NCBI GenBank assembly: GCA_031289975.1
Contig: JAITOM010000077.1
Span: 1 to 16,132 of the forward strand
Origin: Methanobrevibacter sp.
GTDB taxonomy: Archaea; Methanobacteriota; Methanobacteria; Methanobacteriales; Methanobacteriaceae
Reading direction: 5' to 3'
Length of the DNA: 16,132 nt
This document shows positions 6,770 through 12,229 of the stretch, one piece after another (position 1 is the stretch's first letter; every line of letters begins with the position of its first letter). The translations under genes and the position numbers were made by a program. The notes below the pieces were generated by a model. The model searched no databases. It worked only from the letters and a program-made list of their open reading frames with translations, and was not told where the DNA came from.

Positions 6770-6806
6770 ATTAAAATAAGAGAAGCACTTTAGACTAGTA
6801 CTCCTC
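6770..6806 (-). terminator. Intrinsic terminator after the major tail gene
   Basis: Minus strand: 9-bp stem GAGGAGTAC (6806-6798) with GTGCTTCTC (6788-6780), two G-U pairs, a 9-nt loop and the tail TTATTTTAAT. It begins a few nt after the stop of the shifted-frame tail extension. Its loop contains AGTCTAA, which is complementary to TTAGACT in the loop of the hairpin upstream. Confidence 0.72.
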
Positions 6807-6813
6807 TAGAACG

Positions 6814-6866
6814 TTATCCCAGGATATCTGAGGTTGAGTCTAATTCAGATACGTCCAGTGTCAGGG
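6814..6866 (-). other. -1 frameshift extension of the major tail protein
   Basis: The tail gene ends in AAC CCC TGA, preceded by A. This is A AAC CCC, a perfect X XXY YYZ slippery heptamer directly before the stop. A -1 shift reads CTG ACA and onward, adding 16 residues (LTLDVSELDSTSDILG) up to TAA at 6814-6816, just before the terminator. A hairpin with stem TATCTGA/TCAGATA (6850-6824) lies 11 nt past the stop and can act as stimulator. The added peptide resembles the one encoded by the +1 frame after the capsid gene. The frame, heptamer and similarity are seen; the actual shifting is inferred. Confidence 0.75.
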
Positions 6867-7475
6867 GTTTGTTGTTGTTCCACCTTGAAAGTACTGCGGC
6901 GTACCTAAAATCCCAGTATTCATGGCTGCATCGAATAATGTTGCATTTGTTGTCGTTCTTTCAACTCTTAAAAATGAGTATTCAAGACCTGCAAGATTCT
7001 TATAATCCGGGTTTGTAGAAATTGTGAAATCACTTGACCAAATTACTCCATCACCTAAAGTATCTGTAGTAGTACCAGTATTTTCAGCAGTTGGATAAGA
7101 GTTAACCACATTTGGCATTAGATATAACACAAAACTACTTGTTCCATCTGCTAACTTTTCTTGTCTAAAAAACTGTAGAGCGTGTGATTTAAAATCTCCT
7201 GTATCTGTCTCAACATTATTAACATCAACAGCCTTCCCATAAAATGGAGCCTCTGGAGCTGAGTATTGATATTGTGAGATTGTTCCTGTTCCTACCTTTG
7301 GATTATAAAGTGTTAAATGAGCTCTATCATCTGCATAAATTATATTAGCGTCTGATGAAAATTCATGTGTTAAATCTGTAACACCTGTAACAAATATAGG
7401 CACAGTTGGTTCTGCTGGGTCAAAAAGTATTACATTTTCAATCCCAAATTCTGCTTTTCTTAATGCATAAGTCAT
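6861..7475 (-). CDS. Major tail protein (tail tube)
   Basis: Builds the non-contractile tail tube. The 204-aa length, beta-rich composition, the opening MTYALRKAEFGIENVILFDP and the position right after the tail completion genes fit the phi13-type major tail proteins of Gram-positive siphoviruses. Motifs such as VTDLTHEFSSDANIIYADD and WSSDFTISTNPDYKNLAGLEYSFLRV are the type seen in that family. Start chosen at ATG 7475: an AGGAGG site lies directly upstream and the in-frame ATG at 7502 precedes the expected transcription start. The gene has its own promoter (7507-7535) and terminator (6770-6806), in keeping with high expression. A second, 220-aa form is predicted by -1 frameshifting at the stop codon. 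Confidence 0.85.
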   Translation of the reverse strand: MTYALRKAEFGIENVILFDPAEPTVPIFVTGVTDLTHEFSSDANIIYADDRAHLTLYNPKVGTGTISQYQYSAPEAPFYGKAVDVNNVETDTGDFKSHALQFFRQEKLADGTSSFVLYLMPNVVNSYPTAENTGTTTDTLGDGVIWSSDFTISTNPDYKNLAGLEYSFLRVERTTTNATLFDAAMNTGILGTPQYFQGGTTTNP

Positions 7476-7506
7476 ATTAATTCCTCCTAAATAACGTAAC
7501 ACCTTA

Positions 7507-7535
7507 ATTATATCATAGTTTTAAACCATTAGCAA
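7507..7535 (-). promoter_or_regulatory. Late promoter of the major tail gene
   Basis: Minus strand: -35 TTGCTA (7530-7535), 17-nt spacer, TGA then -10 TATAAT (7507-7512), followed by TAAGGTGTTACGTT. It overlaps the 3' end of the neck-protein gene. The extended -10 and the downstream AAG...ACGTT box recur at the capsid and endolysin promoters. Confidence 0.75.
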
Positions 7536-7914
7536 CCTTAGTTAAGTCTCCAATCAAATCTGTACGAGCTTTACTCCTTGCAGTTGCATAGGCTGAATTT
7601 CCTCTAATCTTTTTCTTACTTCTCCAATGAACAAAACCCTTCTCATAAATATTTGTCAAGGTTTTATGATAACCAGTATTTTGAACAATCCAGTGATTCT
7701 TAGAATCCTTAATCAAGGAGAAATGATTCTTCAACTCACCTGTTCTAGAACCAGGCCAACCTTGATATCCTCTCTTTACTTGTTCAAGTGCTCCATTCAT
7801 GACCTTCTGATAACTCTTAGTACTCGTATCTTCAAACTTCTTTCCCATTTTCTCAATGTCTTTAGCTAAATCATTTATAACCCTTGAAATATCTCCAGCC
7901 TTTACTTTAGCCAT
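7513..7914 (-). CDS. Head-tail neck protein, HK97 gp10-like
   Basis: A 133-aa basic protein of the HK97-gp10 type (neck, minor structural). Visible features are the N-terminal helix (ISRVINDLAKDIEKMGKKFEDTSTKS), then GYQGWPGSRTGELKNHFSLIKDSKNHWIVQNTGYHKTLTNIYEKGFVHWRSKKKIRGNSA. The motif of a small residue, T-G-x-L and later the aromatic W-x-V-x-N-x-x-Y are typical of this family. Start at ATG 7914 because GGAGG lies 8 nt upstream; the in-frame ATG at 7938 overlaps that site. It joins the baseplate-distal head to the tail. Here it comes after the putative tail terminator gene, the reverse of the usual order. Confidence 0.75.
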   Translation of the reverse strand: MAKVKAGDISRVINDLAKDIEKMGKKFEDTSTKSYQKVMNGALEQVKRGYQGWPGSRTGELKNHFSLIKDSKNHWIVQNTGYHKTLTNIYEKGFVHWRSKKKIRGNSAYATARSKARTDLIGDLTKVANGLKL

Positions 7915-7915
7915 G

Positions 7916-8260
7916 TTACCAACCTCCATATAAATCAAATTCTGTTAGAGGTTTAATAGTTTCATCAAGGATATACTGATAGAAATAATTTTCATCAAAT
8001 AGAAGTCCATCTGCATAAAGAGTATCTAGCATCACTGCGTGTTGGATAATATCATCCGAATAGAACTGAACAGTAAAAGATAAAAGTGGTATATGATTTT
8101 TATCATCAGCTGCTAGTAACTCAGAGTTAACCATTACTACAAAAAATACATTAGGAAGGTCACTTTTAGGTATTTGAGAGTTTATGTAGACTGAAGCGCT
8201 AGGAACCAAATCAATTAACTTATCTGTAACACTATTAATTGTTTCTTGATAATAACCCAT
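7916..8260 (-). CDS. Probable tail completion/terminator protein
   Basis: A 114-aa acidic protein with an alternating alpha/beta pattern (MGYYQETINSVTDKLIDLVPSASVYINSQIP, then NVFFVVMVNSELL, LLSFTVQFYSDD, HAVMLDTLYADGLL and LTEFDLYGGW). The pattern of an N-terminal helix, a conserved strand describing a measured value and a short helix fits gp11/gpU-like tail terminators, which cap the tail tube and join it to the neck. Assignment rests on size and position among connector genes more than on clear motifs. Its ATG overlaps the stop of the upstream gene by 1 nt (TAATG), with a GGGAGG site, so expression is coupled. Confidence 0.6.
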   Translation of the reverse strand: MGYYQETINSVTDKLIDLVPSASVYINSQIPKSDLPNVFFVVMVNSELLAADDKNHIPLLSFTVQFYSDDIIQHAVMLDTLYADGLLFDENYFYQYILDETIKPLTEFDLYGGW

Positions 8261-8571
8261 TATAACGCCTCCCTTAATGATATTGTAACAACATTATTAC
8301 TTTCTGTATTGGATAAAACATAATACTTTTTGGTAAAGTTATCTTTTGCAAATTGTATATACTTAATATTATTAAAATTTAATGAAACGCTCTTATTAAT
8401 TTTAACCCTCTTAGCAATTGGTTTTCCTAACTCCTGATAATAGCGAGCTGTCGTTTCCCATATCCTCTCGTACTTTGCAAGAGCATTGATTGTATCAATA
8501 TGCTTTGAGATATTTAAACCATTTCCAGTTTGTTCTTCCATTGTTATAAGAACTTCTTCTAGTATTTCCAT
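8260..8571 (-). CDS. Probable head closure/head completion protein
   Basis: A 103-aa protein, MEILEEVLITMEEQTGNGLNISKHIDTINALAKYERIWETTARYYQELGKPIAKRV and onward, ending in a beta-rich section (LNFNNIKYIQFAKDNFTKKYYVLSNTES). Size and place, second in a set of four between capsid and major tail genes, suggest the head closure protein (Hc1-type). The sequence itself is not diagnostic. The ATG at 8571 directly follows the upstream stop without a strong ribosome binding site (only GGTGG), so it probably depends on coupling. A later in-frame ATG (MEEQTG) is also possible, as no strong site decides it. Confidence 0.55.
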   Translation of the reverse strand: MEILEEVLITMEEQTGNGLNISKHIDTINALAKYERIWETTARYYQELGKPIAKRVKINKSVSLNFNNIKYIQFAKDNFTKKYYVLSNTESNNVVTISLREAL

Positions 8572-8904
8572 CTAACCACCAACCTTATAAGCACTCTTAC
8601 TTGTATAATCAATATCATTCAATCTTATAAGTTGCTCTTGCATATAGATATTTTGAATACCTACTGCAATCTCTGGATAATACATTAAGTAGATTGCTCT
8701 TTGTAAATAACCTTCAACAAGGTCCAAGAAATATTGCTCATAAATAGTTGGGTCATTTGTAAAGGTTTCATAGGTTAGATAGTCTAACGTTTGAGTAGAT
8801 ATGGCGTGAAACGCCGATTTCTCATATGCTTCTATCTGTGGTGTCATGTAGGTATAAGTTGCATTATCCAAACCAAGAAAGTCTTGATAGCTACTAAACT
8901 TCAT
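8572..8904 (-). CDS. Probable head-tail adaptor protein (connector 1)
   Basis: A 110-aa, mostly helical protein beginning MKFSSYQDFLGLDN and rich in Tyr and acidic residues (IEAYEKSAFHAISTQTLDYLTYETF, YEQYFLDLVEGYLQRAIYLMYYPEIAVG). First of four small genes between the capsid and tail genes, it fits the gp6-like adaptor that binds the portal ring (Ad1-type), which is also a short helical bundle. The ATG has GGAGGG close upstream. Assignment is mainly from synteny, size and helical content. Confidence 0.6.
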   Translation of the reverse strand: MKFSSYQDFLGLDNATYTYMTPQIEAYEKSAFHAISTQTLDYLTYETFTNDPTIYEQYFLDLVEGYLQRAIYLMYYPEIAVGIQNIYMQEQLIRLNDIDYTSKSAYKVGG

Positions 8905-8906
8905 AT

Positions 8907-9089
8907 TTATCCCTCCAAACTCTTAAATAATTTCTTATTCTTTATCACTTCTTTCTCGCCTTGTTTAATTAAAATATATTCTTGTTCTTCCCAACCTTTT
9001 CTAAAACCAGGCTTAATTTTTCTAATATTTCCTAAATTGGAAATCTCTTTACCAAATGAAACTTCTTTCCAAACTTCTTTTTCACTCAT
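8907..9089 (-). CDS. 60-aa protein consisting of a NUMOD4-like module only
   Basis: A 60-aa protein with an AGGAGG ribosome binding site, located between the capsid-gene terminator and the connector genes. Its first 25 residues (SEKEVWKEVSFGKEISNLGNIRKIK) follow the NUMOD4 pattern (E-x-W-K-x-[VI]-x-x-x-x-x-x-[VI]-S-N-L-G-x-[VI]-R) that normally precedes a HNH nuclease domain. No HNH part follows: the protein ends KLFKSLEG. It may be the remnant of a homing endonuclease, or a DNA-binding protein or regulator made from one. The downstream adaptor gene starts 2 nt after its stop. The family match is seen; function is unknown. Confidence 0.65.
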   Translation of the reverse strand: MSEKEVWKEVSFGKEISNLGNIRKIKPGFRKGWEEQEYILIKQGEKEVIKNKKLFKSLEG

Positions 9090-9110
9090 AATAATCCTCC
9101 TAATCTTAAT

Positions 9111-9138
9111 ATAAAAAAAAGAGGGAGATTAATCCCTC
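9111..9138 (-). terminator. Intrinsic terminator after the major capsid gene
   Basis: Minus strand: stem GAGGGA with TCCCTC around TTAATC (9138-9121), followed by eight T. It begins immediately after the tandem TAA TGA that ends the shifted-frame capsid extension. Confidence 0.9.
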
Positions 9139-9139
9139 A

Positions 9140-9206
9140 TTATCCTATTTTATCTGAACTGTCGACTTCAGATAGGCTAACTGTAAAGAGTCGACTAAGC
9201 GGAGGG
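9140..9206 (-). other. +1 frameshift extension of the major capsid protein
   Basis: Near the capsid stop the frame reads CTT CCC TCC GCT TAG. A peptidyl-tRNA-Pro on CCC (9206-9204) can slip forward onto CCU; the +1 frame then runs CCG CTT AGT and on to TAA at 9140-9142, adding 20 residues that end TVSLSEVDSSDKIG. This peptide parallels the -1 extension of the major tail protein. An 8-bp hairpin TATCTGAA/TTCAGATA lies at 9174-9151; its loop GTCGAC is complementary to GTCGAC at the stop codon (9195-9190), allowing a pseudoknot-like contact. Overlapping proline codons and a pseudoknot are the elements described for Listeria phage PSA. Confidence 0.7.
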
Positions 9207-10199
9207 AAGAATCTTTGTCCAAGTTGGTTTAGTAAGCATACCAGTTATATGAATCATAGATTCAACTCTTCTCTTATTATAAGAAATATCGAAATCTGAT
9301 AAAGTTTCAACTTCGCCTCTCATTAAACCAACATGATAGTCCATTGGATTACCAACAAGTGCTCTTGTAGTAGAAGTAGAGAATTGTTTTGGTAAAGTTA
9401 TATATTCTGCTATACCAAATGTTTCAGCAATAAATCTATCATTAGCTACAAACAATGCTTGTGTTGCTGTTGTGTGCATTGCATTTCCTAGAGCAGTAGA
9501 AAATTCAGCATCTGCTACAACAACTATATCACTTAGAGGAACACCTTCATTTCTTGTTAAATTATTTATAACAGTTTCCAATTGAGTAAATTCAGTAACT
9601 CCAGTTGCGGGTGTATAAGTAGTAGTTATTGTATCTGTATCAATTGGTACTAAGAAAGCATTAGCGTTTCCACTAGGTGTAACATCATCTGGTAAGAATC
9701 CCCAAATTATTTGTTGTTCAACTGCTTGCATTACTTTTAGTGGAAGTTCTCTATAGATATATTCAACATAAGCGGGTGATAGAATTTCATCAATTTGGTT
9801 AAATGTTGTATACTTATAAATTGTTCCTAATACCACTGATAAAGTATTTAGTGTTTGTGTTTGGTCGAGTTTAGCTTGATCTCTAACATGAGCATGTGCT
9901 GAATCTGTAGATGTATCAAATGTTCTTGTTAAAATCTTTGTATTAGCAAACTTAGTTATACGACCCCAAATACCTCGAACAATTATATTATTTTCAATAT
10001 AGTCAACTGTTCCTGCAGGTATTAAGACTGTTGGGTTAGTTATACCCATTTTAACTTTTTCAACTTCTTCTGGTGCTTTTGCTTCTAAATGTTTCATCCA
10101 AGCTTTTTTAAATTTTGAAGCTGTATCTGAATTCATACGAATCTTTGCAAAGTCCTTAAGAGCTAACTCACTCTTTAAATAATTAAAATTGTTTTCCAT
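9195..10199 (-). CDS. Major capsid protein (HK97 fold)
   Basis: A 334-aa coat protein that forms the icosahedral shell. Features of HK97-like coat proteins include the N-terminal arm, the E-loop region about residues 70-110 (NNIIVRGIWGRITKFANTKILTRTFDTSTDS), the spine helix (YIYRELPLKVMQAVEQQIIWGF), the P-domain strand VPLSDIVVVADAEFSTALGNAM, and a C-terminal MIHITGMLTKPTWTKIL. There is no long scaffold-like N-terminal domain; the protease gene carries the acidic one. Start set at ATG 10199: AGGAGGTTTCAA lies directly before it, and the in-frame ATG at 10220 sits upstream of that site, only about 10 nt after the expected transcription start. A promoter and a terminator isolate the gene. A 352-aa form by +1 frameshifting is predicted. 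Confidence 0.9.
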   Translation of the reverse strand: MENNFNYLKSELALKDFAKIRMNSDTASKFKKAWMKHLEAKAPEEVEKVKMGITNPTVLIPAGTVDYIENNIIVRGIWGRITKFANTKILTRTFDTSTDSAHAHVRDQAKLDQTQTLNTLSVVLGTIYKYTTFNQIDEILSPAYVEYIYRELPLKVMQAVEQQIIWGFLPDDVTPSGNANAFLVPIDTDTITTTYTPATGVTEFTQLETVINNLTRNEGVPLSDIVVVADAEFSTALGNAMHTTATQALFVANDRFIAETFGIAEYITLPKQFSTSTTRALVGNPMDYHVGLMRGEVETLSDFDISYNKRRVESMIHITGMLTKPTWTKILPSA

Positions 10200-10236
10200 T
10201 TGAAACCTCCTATTGGTCAATAAACGTTTACTCTTT

Positions 10237-10265
10237 ATTATAACATAAGTTTAAGTATTAGTAAA
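10237..10265 (-). promoter_or_regulatory. Late promoter of the major capsid gene
   Basis: Minus strand: -35 TTTACT (10260-10265), 17-nt spacer, TGT then -10 TATAAT (10237-10242), followed by AAAGAGTAAACGTT. Its leader and ribosome binding site (AATAGGAGGTTTCAAATGG) match those of the endolysin gene almost exactly. Confidence 0.8.
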
Positions 10266-11058
10266 TATAAAATGGTGCGTCTGTTGGATAAAAAATATTA
10301 TACATAACTCCAGTAATTGCAGTATTAGTAGTTAAATATACACCAGTGTGTGGTATTATTTGAAAATATATAACAGACGATGAACTACTACTATCTGGTC
10401 GTACATACATAATTCTTTGGGTAGATGTTAAACTTTGTAATGTATCAAAACCAAGAGGAATATTCATTTCCCTTGAGCCAGCAGTCGTCCCCCCAGTAGA
10501 ATTTGTTTGACACACGCTAATATTATCATTAATTCTTGTAAATGTTGGAGAATTCCAAGTGTCAACAGTCCAGCTTGAAGCATATATACTAGTAAAAGTC
10601 CCAATATTGTTAAAATATGAAGTATATGTAACAGTAGTAGTAGTAGAACTAACTTTTCCAATTGGACAATATCCAATAGAGTCTCCATTATTTATATCAC
10701 CCAAGGAATTCCAAACTATTGGAAATGTTGCTACTGGTTGAAGTACTAGGGACAGTTGATTATTTGTAACAACTCGAGAAGAACCTGTACCAGTTGCAGT
10801 GTTTGTTTGTGTTAAATCAAATTTAAAAGCTAGAACCCCCGAGAACGAGTTAGGGACTGTTATTGTATAAGGTGCATCATTATAAATATATTTACCCATA
10901 AATATTCCATATCCAGCTGCTACTGTTAATGTCATTCCTAAAATAGTTACAGCCATTCCATTTCCAATTTTTGGATAAGGGTTATCTGATACCATTGCTC
11001 TTGAGTGATGTAAGGGTGTAACTTCTTCTAAATCAAAATCCATTCCATAAAAACTCAT
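10258..11058 (-). CDS. Virion appendage or fibre protein between protease and capsid genes
   Basis: A 266-aa protein. The N-terminal region (about residues 25-75: YPKIGNGMAVTILGMTLTVAAGYGIFMGKYIYNDAPYTITVPN) matches a pattern seen in baseplate and receptor-binding proteins of Gram-positive siphoviruses, in which a G-x-G-x-x-V...MTVTVAAG...I-x-G-x-Y turn anchors a beta-rich body. The rest is Thr/Ser-rich, including poly-Ser and poly-Thr stretches (SSTTTTVTYTSYF, SSSSS), and ends in DAPFYIY. A place between protease and capsid genes suggests a head-attached fibre or decoration protein, but this is inferred from position. The ATG overlaps the upstream HNH-AP2 gene by 4 nt, and its ribosome binding site is inside that gene's last codons. 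Confidence 0.65.
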   Translation of the reverse strand: MSFYGMDFDLEEVTPLHHSRAMVSDNPYPKIGNGMAVTILGMTLTVAAGYGIFMGKYIYNDAPYTITVPNSFSGVLAFKFDLTQTNTATGTGSSRVVTNNQLSLVLQPVATFPIVWNSLGDINNGDSIGYCPIGKVSSTTTTVTYTSYFNNIGTFTSIYASSWTVDTWNSPTFTRINDNISVCQTNSTGGTTAGSREMNIPLGFDTLQSLTSTQRIMYVRPDSSSSSSVIYFQIIPHTGVYLTTNTAITGVMYNIFYPTDAPFYIY

Positions 11059-11504
11059 AATCTATTTCTCCTATAATAACTATAGTCACCAAAATATTTT
11101 AATGAAGCTTTTTTATAAGTAGAAATAGCTTCTTCTCGAGTATTAAAAGTACCTAACCAGATTCGTTTTTTATTAACAACAATAGCGGTTGTATACTTTT
11201 TAGCTCTTTTATTATAGTGACATCCAACATGTTCCTTATTTTGATTATTTTGTGTTCTAGTAACAATTCTTAAATTATTCAATCTATTATCTAATGAATT
11301 TCCATTAATATGGTCAACAAATTTATCCTTTGGACAACCTATAATTAATCTAGCTAGTTGATACATTTTGCCTTTATAGTATTTCATTACTAGTGGATAG
11401 TTTTTATTTCTACCTACTAGATTTATACCAGCTTTACCATTTATTAAATTATAAGTATTATCGTCTAAAATTATAGTTCCATGAGTTCTTATAATTGTTT
11501 TCAT
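11055..11504 (-). CDS. HNH-AP2 homing endonuclease between protease and appendage genes
   Basis: Free-standing endonuclease of 149 aa. HNH core at about residues 49-82: LARLIIGCPKDKF, then VDHINGNSLDNRLNNLRIVT with D64, H65, N67 and N78. AP2-type domain at 92-140 (CHYNKRAKKYTTAIVVNKKRIWLGTFNTREEAISTYKKASLKYFGDYS). It closely resembles the 6318-6755 gene, including the ending FGDYSYYRRNRL. It overlaps the protease stop by 4 nt (ATGA) and the appendage start by 4 nt (ATGA), so it is spliced into the operon on both sides without disturbing translation; the codons for YYRR supply the Shine-Dalgarno site of the next gene. It interrupts the protease-capsid order. Confidence 0.9.
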   Translation of the reverse strand: MKTIIRTHGTIILDDNTYNLINGKAGINLVGRNKNYPLVMKYYKGKMYQLARLIIGCPKDKFVDHINGNSLDNRLNNLRIVTRTQNNQNKEHVGCHYNKRAKKYTTAIVVNKKRIWLGTFNTREEAISTYKKASLKYFGDYSYYRRNRL

Positions 11505-12229
11505 ACTTCACTCCTTTCAAGAATCTCTAATATCTCTAAGTCTTCTTCTGAGATTTCTTCTGGTTCTTCAACCTCCTCAGATTCTTCACTGACTTCTTCC
11601 ACCTCTTCTTTGTTTTCCTCCTTAATATCTGTAGTTTTATCTTCCTCTGCAACTTCTTCAATAAGTTCTTCATCTTTTTCCTCCTTTTGAGTTGGTTCTT
11701 CTTCTTTTTCTTCTTCTTTCCCTTGTTCAAGTTCTTTTGATTTTAAAGATTCCTCTAACTTATCAATCTTCTCCTGTAAAGACGAAACAACTTCAAGAAC
11801 TTTATCCAAGGAAGAACGATCTTCTTTGCTCATTGATACTGAAGTTATTCCAGCACCAATATCAGCAGGTATTCCTACGAGAGATGCTTCTTCAAGGAAG
11901 AGAGTTCCATCCTCATATAGAGAACCTCCAACACTCAAGGAGAGAGCTCCCATTTTTATCAACTCCTTTAGATTCTCAAACTTCTCCGAGGTTTTGGCAA
12001 GTACTGCTGAAAGCATGAGTTTGCCATCTTCTCGGAAGGCTTTGAAAGAGCCAACAGGTAACTCATTATCCTCATGATTTATAAAGACTGGATAATTCTT
12101 ATCTGCAGTCATCTCAACATCCTTAATTTCAGGAGAACCATAAATAAAGTTCTCTTTGTCCAAGGAATTTAAAACACCCTCAAATCTTGCTTCATCTTCC
12201 TTATTCATTTTAATTTTAAAGTTTATCAT
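11501..12229 (-). CDS. Prohead maturation protease with acidic scaffold-like C-terminus
   Basis: A 242-aa HK97-type (S78 family) serine protease that processes the prohead. The catalytic domain is residues 1-130: His52 in PVFINHEDNELPVGSF, Ser99 in GALSLSVGGSL, and the acidic third residue near E114-E115 in FLEEASLVGIPAD. Residues 135-165 form a probable coiled coil (DKVLEVVSSLQEKIDKLEESLKS). Residues 166-242 are almost entirely Glu, Lys, Asp and Val, a highly charged tail. In this setting the tail may act as the internal scaffold, because the capsid protein has no delta domain and no separate scaffold gene is seen. It overlaps the portal stop by 4 nt (ATGA) with GAGGAGG upstream. Confidence 0.88.
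   Translation of the reverse strand: MINFKIKMNKEDEARFEGVLNSLDKENFIYGSPEIKDVEMTADKNYPVFINHEDNELPVGSFKAFREDGKLMLSAVLAKTSEKFENLKELIKMGALSLSVGGSLYEDGTLFLEEASLVGIPADIGAGITSVSMSKEDRSSLDKVLEVVSSLQEKIDKLEESLKSKELEQGKEEEKEEEPTQKEEKDEELIEEVAEEDKTTDIKEENKEEVEEVSEESEEVEEPEEISEEDLEILEILERSEV

Noticed and set aside
6861..6866. +1 shift at CCC TGA (shifty stop) in the major tail gene
   Set aside because: The +1 frame adds only DTGRI before a stop, with no similarity to the capsid tail. The -1 frame fits both the heptamer and the shared peptide.
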